The notes below the pieces were generated by a model, which was given only the letters and a program-made list of their open reading frames with translations, ran no database searches and was not told the DNA's origin. Below are positions 24,395 through 34,466 of a stretch of 64,000 nucleotides of DNA, piece by piece (the first letter of the stretch is position 1; the number at the start of each line of letters is the position of its first letter). Source of the DNA: Paraclostridium hominis (GTDB lineage: Bacteria; Bacillota; Clostridia; Peptostreptococcales; Peptostreptococcaceae); contig NZ_JACRWD010000001.1 of NCBI RefSeq assembly GCF_014306135.1, forward strand, positions 1,054,001-1,118,000, given 5' to 3'. Made by a program: the position numbers and the translations under genes.

Positions 24395-25234
24395 CTATAA
24401 AGATTCTATATAATTTATAACTTCTTCTATTATCCAATCTGGAGTTGAAGCTCCAGCAGTTAATCCTATAGTATTATAATTTTTAAAATCTTCTTCATTT
24501 AGTTCATCCACAGTTTCTATAGCTAAAGTTGGAACATATTCCATGCATATTTGAACTAACTTTTGAGTGTTAGAACTATGTTTACCTCCAACAACTACCA
24601 TCATATCAACTTCTTTTGATATTTCTTTTGCAGCTTCTTGTCTAACCTTAGTTGCAGAACATATTGTATTATTAAAAACAACTTCTTCAAGCTTATCAGA
24701 TAAAGCTTTTACTATCTTATTATATAAATCCACATGTATAGTAGTTTGAGCTACTATACAATATTTATTAGATTTTTCAAGTTCAACATTTTCTAAATCT
24801 TCAATAGTCTTTATTATTATAGCTTCATTATTACACCATCCATTTATACCTATAACCTCTGGGTGCTTATAATCTCCTATAACTATGACTTTATAACCTT
24901 TAGAATAATAATTTTTAGCTATTTCATGAATTTTTTTTACAAATGGGCAAGTAGTATCTATAACATCTAATCCTTTTTTATCAGATTCTATATAAACACT
25001 CTCCCCTACCCCATGACTTCTTATAATCATACGATTTGATGTAGGAACATCATTTACTTCATTTATAGTTCTCAAACCATTTTCTTCATATTTTAAGACA
25101 GCTTGTTTATTATGAATAAGTGGACCAAGTGCGTATATGCCATCATTGCTTTTTTCTAGTTCATCCCAAGCCATTTTCATAGCTCTCTTAACTCCAAAGC
25201 AAAATCCTGCATTTTTAGCTATTTTAACTTCCAT
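24395..25234 (-). CDS. ispH: 4-hydroxy-3-methylbut-2-enyl diphosphate reductase
   Basis: IspH makes IPP and DMAPP in the last step of the MEP isoprenoid pathway and holds an iron-sulfur cluster. The 279-residue protein has the three cluster cysteines in GFCFGVKRAM, DTTCPFVKKIH and NTICSATKVRQ, plus conserved SHG and TAGASTPDW. It lies 14 bases after plsC in a minus-strand run with cmk, aroH and others, a common clostridial order (cmk-plsC-ispH). Confidence 0.97.
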   Translation of the reverse strand: MEVKIAKNAGFCFGVKRAMKMAWDELEKSNDGIYALGPLIHNKQAVLKYEENGLRTINEVNDVPTSNRMIIRSHGVGESVYIESDKKGLDVIDTTCPFVKKIHEIAKNYYSKGYKVIVIGDYKHPEVIGINGWCNNEAIIIKTIEDLENVELEKSNKYCIVAQTTIHVDLYNKIVKALSDKLEEVVFNNTICSATKVRQEAAKEISKEVDMMVVVGGKHSSNTQKLVQICMEYVPTLAIETVDELNEEDFKNYNTIGLTAGASTPDWIIEEVINYIESL

Positions 25235-25247
25235 TTAAACTTCTCCC

Positions 25248-25847
25248 TTACTTAGCATATTTATGGTAATTTTCTTTTATTACCTCTAAAACATTTTGAG
25301 ATAATCTTTGATAATCATCTGTATTTAGTTTTTCCTTATAATAGTCTTCAAAAGATATAGGCTTATCTATATATATAGTTACTTTATTAAATACTTTGTA
25401 TGTAGTTATTATAGATACAGGTATTACTAAAGCTTTACCTTTTACAGCAAACATTCCAAGCCCTGCTTTAGCTTTTAAAAATCCTGCATCTTTGTTTCTA
25501 GTACCTTCAGGAAACATACCTATACATCCACCATTTCTTAAAGCTTTTAAAATGTTTTTTACAGTGGATGCTGTAGGATTATCTCTATCTACAGGAATAA
25601 CATTTATTTTATTTAATATATATCCTAAAGGCTTTATGTTAAACAATTCTTTCTTAGCAACAGCAGTAACTTCTCTATTTTTATGCATAGAAGCTGCTAA
25701 AAATATAGGATCTAAATTTGATTTATGATTGGCAGCTAATATAATAGATCCTTCTTTAGGAACATTTTCAAGACCTATTATCTCAAATTTAAAAAACAAC
25801 TTTGAGAAAACTCTTAAAACTCCCGTTACAACATTATAAAATTTCAC
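25248..25847 (-). CDS. plsC: 1-acyl-sn-glycerol-3-phosphate acyltransferase (PlsC family)
   Basis: PlsC acylates lysophosphatidate to phosphatidate at the membrane. The 199-residue protein has the catalytic H-x4-D motif NHKSNLDP, the substrate block FPEGTRNKDAG and a hydrophobic N-terminal region. It lies 18 bases downstream of cmk and 14 bases before ispH, so it is in the same operon. The acyl donor (acyl-CoA or acyl-ACP) cannot be told from sequence. Confidence 0.92.
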   Translation of the reverse strand: MKFYNVVTGVLRVFSKLFFKFEIIGLENVPKEGSIILAANHKSNLDPIFLAASMHKNREVTAVAKKELFNIKPLGYILNKINVIPVDRDNPTASTVKNILKALRNGGCIGMFPEGTRNKDAGFLKAKAGLGMFAVKGKALVIPVSIITTYKVFNKVTIYIDKPISFEDYYKEKLNTDDYQRLSQNVLEVIKENYHKYAK

Positions 25848-25864
25848 ATTAATCTCCCTTCAAC

Positions 25865-26512
25865 CTATCTTATTTTACTTATAACTGATTCTACTACTTC
25901 GTCTATACTTTTTCCTGTAGTATCAATCTCTATTGCATCACTTGCTTTTACTAAAGGAGCAAATTCTCTATTTGAATCTATTTCATCTCTTCTTATAACA
26001 TCTTTAATAACTTCTTCTAAAGAAGTATCATATCCTTTTTTTATAAGTTCTTTATATCTTCTTTCTCCTCTTTCTTCAGGAGATGCAACTAAGAAAAACT
26101 TATAATCTGCTTTAGGAAACACATAAGATCCTATATCTCTACCATCTAAGATAACAGAACTTTTATTTCCTATTTCTCTTTGAACATCAACCATTAAATA
26201 TCTAACTTCTTTTATTTGTGCAATATTAGATACATTATTACTAACTTCTGGAGTTCTTATTTCTTCTTTTAATATTTTACCATCTAAATATATATTATTA
26301 TCTTTAAAATCTATATCGCTATTTTTTGCTATTTCAATTATTTGATCTTCATTATTTACATCAATATCATTTTGAAGTACTTTGTATGTTATTGCTCTAT
26401 ACATAGCCCCTGTATCTATATAATTTATATTTAATTTATCTGCTACTATTTTAGCTATTGTACTTTTCCCTGCTCCTGCTGGTCCATCTACTGCTATTAC
26501 TAAATTCTTCAT
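25865..26512 (-). CDS. cmk: Cytidylate kinase
   Basis: Cmk phosphorylates CMP and dCMP. ATG at 26512 (MKNLVIAVDGPAGAGKS) lies 8 bases after AGGAG, and the ATG nine bases earlier is too close to the site. The 215-residue protein has the P-loop GPAGAGKST, the CMP-binding region YIDTGAMYRA, LDGRDIGSYVFP and the lid RRYKELIKKG. It sits between aroH and plsC. Confidence 0.95.
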   Translation of the reverse strand: MKNLVIAVDGPAGAGKSTIAKIVADKLNINYIDTGAMYRAITYKVLQNDIDVNNEDQIIEIAKNSDIDFKDNNIYLDGKILKEEIRTPEVSNNVSNIAQIKEVRYLMVDVQREIGNKSSVILDGRDIGSYVFPKADYKFFLVASPEERGERRYKELIKKGYDTSLEEVIKDVIRRDEIDSNREFAPLVKASDAIEIDTTGKSIDEVVESVISKIR

Positions 26513-26523
26513 ATCATTCACTC

Positions 26524-26889
26524 CTATTCACTTATATCTGGTCTTAATTTTTTTGCTTCATTTAAATATATATGTTTTATATCACTTTTTTTCTTTTCAC
26601 TGTTTACATTAACCATAACTCTGATACATTTTCTAAGACTACCTTGTATACACTTTTCTTCAAAGTTAAGTAGCGGAGTATCACAAATATTTAGCATATC
26701 TCTAACTGCTACAGATGGGTATACTGAATCTAAATCGTTAGTCATTGTAAATATCATACTTATTATATCATCTATATTTAAGTCATTTTCTTTTATAATA
26801 CTTTCAACTAATACTTTAGTTTCATTTAATATTTCGTCTTTTGAGTTTTTCTTAACTGTCGTTGCTCCTCTAATTGCTAATACTTTCAT
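26524..26889 (-). CDS. aroH: Chorismate mutase, AroH type
   Basis: AroH converts chorismate to prephenate for phenylalanine and tyrosine synthesis. The 121-residue product matches the small trimeric AroH family, with N-terminal VLAIRGATTVKKNSKDEI, MIFTMTNDLDSVYPSVAVRD and CIRVMVNVNSEK, which holds the active-site arginine. The gene begins at the last base of the flavoprotein stop (1-base overlap), showing tight coupling. No other aromatic pathway gene is nearby. Confidence 0.94.
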   Translation of the reverse strand: MKVLAIRGATTVKKNSKDEILNETKVLVESIIKENDLNIDDIISMIFTMTNDLDSVYPSVAVRDMLNICDTPLLNFEEKCIQGSLRKCIRVMVNVNSEKKKSDIKHIYLNEAKKLRPDISE

Positions 26890-28094
26890 TAATAGTCACT
26901 TCCTGCTAAATATCCTGTTGAAAAAGCTATTTGAAGGTTATATCCTCCTGTTTCAGCATCTACATCAATAACTTCTCCAGCAAAGAATAAATTTTTAATT
27001 AATTTTGATTCCATATTTGATGCATTAATTTCTTTTACACTAACACCGCCACTAGTTACCATAGCAGCTTTAATTGTTAACATTTCTGTTATTGTTAATT
27101 TCATTTCTTTTATACATTCTATAATTTTATTTTCATCTTCTTTTTTTAGTTCATTAGGTTTAGCTTCACTTAAATTAAGTAAGCTTAAAATTTCTTTTAA
27201 AAAGTTTTGAGGTAGTATTCCTTTTAAATTTGTTAAAACATTTTTATTAGGATTTTCTCTTATTATCCTAGTTATTTTATCCTTTGAAATATGCGGTAAA
27301 AAGTCTAATGTTATTTCTATTTCACCATTATCTAGTTCTTTATTTATATATGAAGAAAACTTTAAAACACCAGGCCCAGATATACCAAAATGAGTAAATA
27401 TCATATCTCCTTGAGTTTCTATTTTTTTCTTTTTAATTTTAGTTCTTATAATTACTTCTTTCATAGCTACACCTTGAAGATTTTTAACAAAGTTTTCTTT
27501 TGTAACTAAAGGTATTAATGCAGGGTATAAAGGTTTTATAGTATGTCCATGTTTTTTTAGTATATCAAACATGAATCCATCTGACCCAGTTGTAGGATGA
27601 CTTTTACCACCAGTAGTTATTATAAGTTTATCACAAAATATTTTTTCGCCATTATCAGTTATAACTCCTATAGCTTCATTATTTTCTACTATTAAATCAC
27701 AAACCTTTGTATTATACATTATATTAACTTTATTTTTTAAAAGGTCTTTTTTTAGTGTATCTATAACTTCATCTGCTTTATCAGATTTTGTATATACTTT
27801 CTCATCATATTCAATTTTATAATCTAAATTATTTTTACTAAAGTATTCTAGTAAATCATAATTTGAAAAAGTATAAAATGAACTATATAAAAACTTATTA
27901 TTATTTACAATTTTATCAAAGAAATCTTCTATATTTCTATTATTGGTAATATTACATCTACCACCACCTGTAAGTCTAAGTTTTTTCCCTATTTCATTAT
28001 TTCTTTCTATTAATATTACTTCATTTTGTTTTGAAGATGAAATTGCTGCCATTATTCCAGCAGGACCAGCTCCAACAACTATAACCTTTGCCAT
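26889..28094 (-). CDS. FAD/NAD(P)-dependent oxidoreductase, HI0933/YhiN family
   Basis: A 401-residue flavoprotein with the N-terminal dinucleotide fold VVGAGPAGIMAAIS, the family marker TGGGRCNITN, an internal ITTGGKSHPTTGSDG block and a C-terminal GGVSVKEI...FFAGEVIDVDAETGGYNLQIA. The biochemical role of this family is not settled. It lies 12 bases after the phosphatase gene and overlaps aroH by one base, so it is part of the same transcription unit. Confidence 0.92.
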   Translation of the reverse strand: MAKVIVVGAGPAGIMAAISSSKQNEVILIERNNEIGKKLRLTGGGRCNITNNRNIEDFFDKIVNNNKFLYSSFYTFSNYDLLEYFSKNNLDYKIEYDEKVYTKSDKADEVIDTLKKDLLKNKVNIMYNTKVCDLIVENNEAIGVITDNGEKIFCDKLIITTGGKSHPTTGSDGFMFDILKKHGHTIKPLYPALIPLVTKENFVKNLQGVAMKEVIIRTKIKKKKIETQGDMIFTHFGISGPGVLKFSSYINKELDNGEIEITLDFLPHISKDKITRIIRENPNKNVLTNLKGILPQNFLKEILSLLNLSEAKPNELKKEDENKIIECIKEMKLTITEMLTIKAAMVTSGGVSVKEINASNMESKLIKNLFFAGEVIDVDAETGGYNLQIAFSTGYLAGSDY

Positions 28095-28106
28095 ATGTAT
28101 ATCTCC

Positions 28107-28751
28107 TTATTCAAGTGCTGAGTTATTAATTTTCTCATTGTTTTTTATATGAGTTGTATCATTCATTTTTATTATAACTGGTCCATAGTTTCTGAATTCT
28201 ACTATATTCAAAGCTGTATTATCTTGTTTTATTCTATATATATTTTCCATTCCTGAATTTAAGAAAGATAAAAGCATAACTCTAACTGTTACTGAGTGAG
28301 TAACAAGTAGTATATTTTTATTATCATACTTTTCATTAAGTTCATTTATAAATTTATCTACTCTTTCTTTTATTATATGTAAATTTTCTCCTTCTGGTAT
28401 TTCTACTAAGTGTGGTTCATTTCTCCAAGTAGTATATACATCAGCATACTTACTTTTTATTTCATCTATTAGAAGACCTTCCCATTTACCAAATCCCATC
28501 TCTCTAAGTGCAGGAGTTTTTTCAACTTCAACTCCTAAACTTTTTCCAAGTATATCTGCAGTTTGAACAGCTCTTCCTAAATCACTTGAAAATATGTAGT
28601 CTATTTGGTGATTTTTTACTAAACTTTCAGCTAACTCAGTTGCTTGTTCTATTCCTTTAACTGTTAAATCAGAATTTCCATGTCCTTGAGTCTTACCTAA
28701 AATATTCCAATTTGTTTGACCATGTCTTACTATATAAAATGTATTTGCCAT
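28107..28751 (-). CDS. Histidine phosphatase family protein (phosphoglycerate-mutase-like)
   Basis: ATG at 28751 lies 7 bases after AGGAGG. The frame extends 13 codons further without a site. The 214-residue protein has the catalytic RHG motif IVRHGQTNW, the acid REMGFGKWEG and the second histidine VTHSVTVR. Members include cofactor-dependent mutases, alpha-ribazole phosphatases and broad phosphatases; the substrate is not evident. First gene of the run leading to ispH. Confidence 0.92.
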   Translation of the reverse strand: MANTFYIVRHGQTNWNILGKTQGHGNSDLTVKGIEQATELAESLVKNHQIDYIFSSDLGRAVQTADILGKSLGVEVEKTPALREMGFGKWEGLLIDEIKSKYADVYTTWRNEPHLVEIPEGENLHIIKERVDKFINELNEKYDNKNILLVTHSVTVRVMLLSFLNSGMENIYRIKQDNTALNIVEFRNYGPVIIKMNDTTHIKNNEKINNSALE

Positions 28752-28899
28752 AAGTAGCCTCCTATATTTGTACGTATTTAGTTTTAACATTCATCAAAAT
28801 TTTATTATATCATAATTTGACAAATTTAAAAACTTAAACATATAAAACTATCTTTAAGGACAACATATATGAGAATAATTATAAAGGAGTTTTATATAT

Positions 28900-30126
28900 A
28901 TGAAACACAAATTTAAATATTTGATAAGTATAGTTATTGTATCTAGTTTTTTATTAGGTTTTAGCAATAAAGTTATTGCACTATCAAAAGATAATGGTAT
29001 ATACAAAAACATATATATAGAAGATATAGATGTATCATTTTTAAATATGAAAGATGCAATTGATTTGGTTAAATCTAAATATAAAGAAAAAACTATTAAA
29101 TTAACTTATGAAGATAAAACATACACTTTAAACCCCAAAGATATAGATTTAAGCTTTAATATAGATAAAGCTGTAAAAAAAGCTTTTTTATACACAAGAC
29201 ATGATGATATATTCACAAATGTAAAAAGAAAATTTAATCTTCGTTTAAAAGATAAAAATAAAATAAAATTAGTATCAACTTATAATGAATATAAACTAAG
29301 TTCTATTATAAATAATATATGTAAAGATATAGATATAGAAAAAACTGATGCAACTATAAATATAAATGATAATGGTTCTATTAAAAGAACTAAAGCAAAA
29401 AATGGGAAAAAGGTAAATAAAATAAAATTAAAAGAAACTATCTATGATATGATAGTAAATAAAAATCTTAGTGATATAAATATACCAGTTGATATAACTA
29501 CACCTAAAATATCCACAGAAGATGTTAACTCTATAAATACAATACTAGGTCAGTTTAGTACTACATTTAACCATACCACATCAAGAGGTAGCAATATAAA
29601 TATAGCAGGTAAAAGTACTAGTGATAAATTAATAATGCCTCATGATGAGTTTTCATATAATAAATCAACTGGATCTAGAACATGGCATAACGGATATAAA
29701 ACTGCAAAAGTAATAATAGATGGAAAATATGTTAATGGTGAAGGTGGTGGTGTTTGCCAAGTATCTACCACTATATACAATGCTGCTTTAATTTCAGGCA
29801 TGGATATAACTGAAGTTCATAATCATACATTTGCATCAAGGTATGCTCCAATCGGACGTGATGCTGCTGTTTCATATGGATATACTGACTTTAAATTTCA
29901 AAATCCTCTAAAACATCCTATATATATTAAAAATATAGTTAATAATGGTGTTATTACATCCAAGATATATGGGTGTGATGAAGATAGAGAAAAAATATAT
30001 ATAACCACTAAAACTATATACGAAAAAGATAAAATAAAAGTAGATACATTAAGAATATATTTAGATGAAGAAGGCAATAAAATTAGGGAAGAAATTGTAA
30101 ATAAAAACGTGTATAAGAAAAAATAG
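28900..30126 (+). CDS. VanW family protein, secreted
   Basis: The 408-residue protein has a signal peptide or anchor (about 1-28), then a putative peptidoglycan-binding-4-like domain (about 40-200), and the VanW domain (about 215-345) with the hallmark GGGVCQVSTTIYNAAL and HNHTFASRYAPIGRDAAVSYG. A basic C-terminal tail follows. VanW proteins occur in some vancomycin-resistance clusters, but most clostridial copies, like this one, stand alone. The molecular role is unknown, probably in the cell envelope. AAAGGAG precedes the ATG. Confidence 0.92.
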   Translation: MKHKFKYLISIVIVSSFLLGFSNKVIALSKDNGIYKNIYIEDIDVSFLNMKDAIDLVKSKYKEKTIKLTYEDKTYTLNPKDIDLSFNIDKAVKKAFLYTRHDDIFTNVKRKFNLRLKDKNKIKLVSTYNEYKLSSIINNICKDIDIEKTDATININDNGSIKRTKAKNGKKVNKIKLKETIYDMIVNKNLSDINIPVDITTPKISTEDVNSINTILGQFSTTFNHTTSRGSNINIAGKSTSDKLIMPHDEFSYNKSTGSRTWHNGYKTAKVIIDGKYVNGEGGGVCQVSTTIYNAALISGMDITEVHNHTFASRYAPIGRDAAVSYGYTDFKFQNPLKHPIYIKNIVNNGVITSKIYGCDEDREKIYITTKTIYEKDKIKVDTLRIYLDEEGNKIREEIVNKNVYKKK

Positions 30127-30200
30127 AATAAAATGTGATCCTCAAGTTTGTGGGAAATAAAAAGATAAAGGTAGTTATCGAAAAATAATTATATAAATTT

Positions 30201-30236
30201 AAAGGGATAAAGGTTTAAAACCTCTATCCCTTTATT
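30201..30236. terminator. Terminator after the glucosaminidase gene
   Basis: AAAGGGATA pairs with TATCCCTTT around an AGGTTTAAAACCT inner stem. It is convergent between vanW and the glucosaminidase. Confidence 0.85.
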
Positions 30237-31120
30237 TCTTGAACCTTGCTATCTATTAATTGCAAGTTATATTGCTCAATTATTTGATTTAATAGCTTTT
30301 TATATGTTAAATTTCCACTTTGATCAGATACTGTACTATATCCAGAATTTTGAAGTTCTTGAGCTTGCTCTATATATGTAGGTTTATTAAAAACACCTTT
30401 ATATCTAGGATTTTCACTTAAAAACTTAGCATGGTCTTTTATAGAATCAGCTTTTGATTTATAGGCTCTAAATTGATCGTTTATAACTTGATTATAAAAT
30501 TCACTAGTTTCTATATTTACAGAATCACCTTTCCAAGAAGAATGAGCTTTTATCCCAAATAAATTATTATATTTAGAAGATAATTCGGATTCTCCCCAAT
30601 TGGATTCAAGTATAGCTTGGGCTATAGTTATAGATGGCAATATTTTATAATTTTTATAATTATCTATTGCACTATTTTCTATAGAGTCTATAAATGCCAT
30701 ATACTTTCCATCGGGATTTAATCTTGATGGTTTTAATCCATAATATTTTAAATCGCCTATATATTTATTAACTCTTTTAATCTCTCTTTTATTAAATTTT
30801 AATTTAGAAAGTACGTTTTTTAATGGTTCTATTTTGTATGTATCTTTATCTTTGATTATAAATAAATTAGCAATTTCTTTTATTTGGTTATTAGATACAT
30901 TTTTAAATTTATTGTCATCTAAAACTCCTATTATACTAGCTACATACTTCCAATTTACTTGTGCCTTAGAATAACTAACTTGATCAGTACATTTTATAAA
31001 CTTTTCTACGTCTATTTCTTTTTTATTTATTTCTCTTAAATTAAACATTTTTATAAAAAAAGCAATAGCTATAATTATTAATAATACTACAAAACCTAAT
31101 AAAATTCTTTTTTTACTCAA
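30224..31120 (-). CDS. Cell-wall glucosaminidase (GH73-type), membrane-anchored
   Basis: A 298-residue protein beginning at TTG, with GGAGGG 8 bases upstream. One N-terminal membrane helix (about 6-27) anchors it outside. Residues about 155-295 form a mannosyl-glycoprotein endo-beta-N-acetylglucosaminidase domain with the catalytic glutamate in ILESNWGESELS, then NNLFGIKA and YKSKADSIKDHAKFL. The enzyme hydrolyses peptidoglycan glycan strands, probably in wall remodelling. Monocistronic. Confidence 0.9.
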   Translation of the reverse strand: MSKKRILLGFVVLLIIIAIAFFIKMFNLREINKKEIDVEKFIKCTDQVSYSKAQVNWKYVASIIGVLDDNKFKNVSNNQIKEIANLFIIKDKDTYKIEPLKNVLSKLKFNKREIKRVNKYIGDLKYYGLKPSRLNPDGKYMAFIDSIENSAIDNYKNYKILPSITIAQAILESNWGESELSSKYNNLFGIKAHSSWKGDSVNIETSEFYNQVINDQFRAYKSKADSIKDHAKFLSENPRYKGVFNKPTYIEQAQELQNSGYSTVSDQSGNLTYKKLLNQIIEQYNLQLIDSKVQEIKG

Positions 31121-31288
31121 AAATACATCCCTCCATATTCATGCTAATTATTATTGAGAATTAAAGTCTATAGATAATTATACCATTTTATATAATTTTT
31201 TAATGTAACAAAGTTGTAAGATGAATATATTGACATAGCAAAAACGAAATATTAGTATTTAATTAATATAATCTATAGGAGTGTAAAT

Positions 31289-31873
31289 ATGATAATTTTA
31301 AATATTAATAAAGATAATAATGATATAATTTTAAAAGCCAATATATGTAAAAATGAAATATTATCAAAATATATGGATTTTGATTACTTTACAGAACTTT
31401 GTAAAAGTGGATGTCCTCACTACAATTTAAGTTATACATGTCCTCCAAATAGTCCTAGATTTGATGATTACACTAAAGATTTTAAATACTCTTTAGTAAT
31501 AGCAATGTATATAAATTTAGATGAAGAAAAAACTATAGATAATTTTCATTCATACTTAAGAAAAGTTTTATCTGATATACTTATACCTTTAGAAAAAGAA
31601 TTTAATGGATTATTAACAGATGGTGGTCGTTGTAAATATTGTGAGAAGTGTACATATACAGATAACCTACCTTGTAGATATCCTCAAAAAATAAGATTTA
31701 GCATGGAAGCTATGGGGATTGATTTAAACAAAGTTTGTAAAGATATATTAAATCATTCTATTATGTGGGACGAAGGTAGTGAAAATAAATATTGTACTGT
31801 TATTGGTTCTATAAATTTTAATGAAGATATAAATGAGAATGAATTTAAAAAAGCAATACTGAAACTTCTATAA
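31289..31873 (+). CDS. DUF2284 putative metal-binding protein
   Basis: A 194-residue cysteine-rich cytoplasmic protein with the DUF2284 pattern: LCKSGCPHYNLSYTCPPNSPRF near residues 35-57, GGRCKYCEKCTYTD and CRYPQKIRFSMEAMGID in the middle, and HSIMWDEGSENKYCTVIG near the end. Cysteine spacing suggests metal or iron-sulfur binding. The cellular role is unknown. ATAGGAG precedes the ATG. Codon use is typical. Confidence 0.88.
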   Translation: MIILNINKDNNDIILKANICKNEILSKYMDFDYFTELCKSGCPHYNLSYTCPPNSPRFDDYTKDFKYSLVIAMYINLDEEKTIDNFHSYLRKVLSDILIPLEKEFNGLLTDGGRCKYCEKCTYTDNLPCRYPQKIRFSMEAMGIDLNKVCKDILNHSIMWDEGSENKYCTVIGSINFNEDINENEFKKAILKLL

Positions 31874-31942
31874 GTATAATAAAATTAGTTTACTTTGGAT
31901 AAACTTAATTATGACTACATTATTTAACTTGGAGGTAAACTA

Positions 31943-32224
31943 ATGGACAATATGAGTGAAATGAGAAATAGATTAGATAATGGTAATTATGATTTAACAC
32001 TTGAGATAGGTGAAAATAATTATTTTCAAATTTATGAAGATGTAGACCATCAAGCTGCAGAAGATGTCGTTAGAAACTATTTAAGAAGTAATGCTGATGA
32101 TGCAGAGTTTAGTGATTTACAAATAAAACACAATAGAAGTAGACATACAGTAAGTGTTTATGCAAAGTTAAGTTATGATAACAATAGACATAAAGATTAT
32201 TCTAAAAGAAATAAGTTAATGTAG
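31943..32224 (+). CDS. Hypothetical 93-aa acidic protein
   Basis: GGAGG lies 8 bases before the ATG, and the gene ends at a strong terminator. The product is acidic in its first two thirds, with an alternating beta and helix pattern (YDLTLEIGENNYFQIYEDVD, AAEDVVRNYLRSNADD), and ends in a basic tail KDYSKRNKLM. No membrane or signal sequence. I do not recognise the family. It may share a transcript with the DUF2284 gene 69 bases upstream. Confidence 0.65.
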   Translation: MDNMSEMRNRLDNGNYDLTLEIGENNYFQIYEDVDHQAAEDVVRNYLRSNADDAEFSDLQIKHNRSRHTVSVYAKLSYDNNRHKDYSKRNKLM

Positions 32225-32233
32225 TTAAAATTG

Positions 32234-32270
32234 AAAAAGGAATAAATCATATGATTTACTCCTTTTTCTT
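32234..32270 (+). terminator. Terminator after the 93-aa gene
   Basis: AAAAAGGA(A)TAAATCAT pairs with ATGATTTACTCCTTTTT with one bulge, and T-run follows. Confidence 0.85.
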
Positions 32271-32339
32271 TATCAAATTTAAACTAAACTACATATTATC
32301 ATTATTAAATACCCTACTCTTATATACTTAAACACATTT

Positions 32340-34217
32340 TTAAGCATAAGAATTTGTTTCTTCTGAAGATGAAGTTTCTAGTATGTGCAATAAGTTTTTA
32401 TATATTATTTTATTGTTTTTATCATCTGTATTGTTTATACCTTCTAATATTAAATCCTTAGCTTCTTCTAATTCATCTAAATTATAAGTCAATATATAAT
32501 TATTATTTACAAATATAGATTCTATTTCTTTATTTTTGCTACTATTTAATTTTAAATATAAACTATACATATTATTCATAAGCATTCTTTTTTTAGATAG
32601 TATTTTGTCTTGATTATCATCTTTAACTAAGCTATTCATAGATAATATTTTATCTTCTATTAATGTAGATATTAATAAAAGATTTTTTACCTTATGTAAA
32701 TCACTTTTTTTCTTTATACATAAGGTAATTTCTTTATACATTTCTGCTATAACATTTTTATACATAGTTATTAAATATTTATATGCATTTTGTGCATTAT
32801 ATGGAAGCAGTATTTTGTTTATTAATAAAGCTATTACTGTACCTAATATTACAAAAGCAATTCTATTTAAAACAAATACCCCTGGAGAAGTAATAAGACA
32901 TGCAGCTCCTATTGCAGATATAGTATTACATATCATTAAATCTCTATAATCTTTAGTATAAGTACTTATATATCCTGCTAAAAGTATAATCATACCTCTT
33001 GAACTTTGATCTTTAAATATCGAAAACAATATAAAAACTATCATACCTCCAATAATTGTCGATACTATTCTTTTCTTAGATTTGGTTATACAATTTTCAT
33101 AATATGGTTGTATAAGCGAAAATACAGTAAACATTATCCATCTACCCTCGCTTAATTTAAAATAGTCCATTATAAAACTTGCAATAGATACCCCGACAGC
33201 TACTTTTATAGCATATGAAAATTTTATAGAGTTTGTATTAAGATTTTTTTTATAGACATATGACATTTTAAATTCATGAGGCACATCTAATTTATTTTCT
33301 ATATCTTTTTCTACTTCATTTTTTTTATATTCATCAAACTGATAATATATATCCTCTAGTGAATCATAAAATTCATATAAATCTATACAATTTGTTTCTT
33401 TATCGATGAACTTTATTTCATTAACATTTTCACTTATATACTCTTTTAAATTGTTTAACTCTTTTTTTATAATAGAGAGAGATTTTTCTCTATCCATAAC
33501 TTCATTACCATCTTCACACTTATACTTATCTAATAATATAGATATTCTTTCAAAGTTAAATAAAATATTTAAAAGGCTTACTCCTTTGTGAGTCATAAAG
33601 AAATTTTCTTTTCTGTTATCATAAAGAAGCTTTTTTAAAGTTTTTAAAGATGAATTTATTTTAAAATCTAAATCTTTAGTGTCATATTTATAATTTTGTA
33701 ATAAATTGATTTTTTGTAATATATCATTACAAATATTAACAAGTAGTTTATTACTAGTTTTAACTAGTTTATTTTTATTAACGATCAATTGAGATACCAT
33801 AATTATTAATGCTCCACTTATTAAAGCTAAAAGTCGTATTGGTAACTGTTCTATACTTATAGGAGTGGCTACAGTAAATAAATATTGTAACCCAAATGCT
33901 ATATATAAAGGACTTCTAAGATCATAGCTAAATATATAACCAATTATAAATAAAGCTACAAAATTACATACAACTCCTAAAAATATATTTTGTATAGCTA
34001 TAAAAGACAATACCCCTAAGAATACATTAATACTTATAAGTTTTAACGTATTTTTAATAGGTGATATAGTTAAATCTCTTTCAAGTAACATTAACATTGC
34101 AGTTATTACTGTTACACCTATTAAAGTATTTTCTGATCCAAATCCAGCTATAAATAAATTTATAAATGCTAAAATGAATATAAACATTATAGTTTTTGAT
34201 AAAATTAATTTTCTCAT
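32340..34217 (-). CDS. FUSC/aromatic-acid-exporter family membrane protein
   Basis: A 625-residue protein with two membrane blocks (about 1-150 and 335-470) of five to six helices each, separated by a charged helical domain, and a C-terminal helical cytoplasmic tail. The second block has the FUSC-like element SEGRWIMFTVFSLIQPYYENCITKSKKRIVST. This architecture is typical of FUSC and ArAE efflux proteins related to YccS and AaeB. Substrate unknown. ATTTTCTCC complement gives a GGAGAAA site before the ATG. Monocistronic. Confidence 0.85.
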   Translation of the reverse strand: MRKLILSKTIMFIFILAFINLFIAGFGSENTLIGVTVITAMLMLLERDLTISPIKNTLKLISINVFLGVLSFIAIQNIFLGVVCNFVALFIIGYIFSYDLRSPLYIAFGLQYLFTVATPISIEQLPIRLLALISGALIIMVSQLIVNKNKLVKTSNKLLVNICNDILQKINLLQNYKYDTKDLDFKINSSLKTLKKLLYDNRKENFFMTHKGVSLLNILFNFERISILLDKYKCEDGNEVMDREKSLSIIKKELNNLKEYISENVNEIKFIDKETNCIDLYEFYDSLEDIYYQFDEYKKNEVEKDIENKLDVPHEFKMSYVYKKNLNTNSIKFSYAIKVAVGVSIASFIMDYFKLSEGRWIMFTVFSLIQPYYENCITKSKKRIVSTIIGGMIVFILFSIFKDQSSRGMIILLAGYISTYTKDYRDLMICNTISAIGAACLITSPGVFVLNRIAFVILGTVIALLINKILLPYNAQNAYKYLITMYKNVIAEMYKEITLCIKKKSDLHKVKNLLLISTLIEDKILSMNSLVKDDNQDKILSKKRMLMNNMYSLYLKLNSSKNKEIESIFVNNNYILTYNLDELEEAKDLILEGINNTDDKNNKIIYKNLLHILETSSSEETNSYA

Positions 34218-34421
34218 AATTTTCTCCTTTTACGAATGATTGATTAATATTTGATGTTAATATTATAATTTTATCAGATTTATTATATTATTCAAATTCA
34301 ATAAAATTCGGTACCACACATACTTTTAAAAACAAAATATAGGGTTAAGTAGTATGATTACATATTTTAGAAAAAATATTTTATATAAAATACATATGAA
34401 TCCAAACTTTTTTATTTAAAT

Positions 34422-34465
34422 AAAAAAATATCTATCTAAAATTAAATTTAGATAGATATTTTAAA
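34422..34465. terminator. Terminator after the AI-2E gene
   Basis: AATATCTATCTAAA pairs with TTTAGATAGATATT around an AT loop, next to A- and T-tracts. Confidence 0.85.
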
Positions 34466-34466
34466 A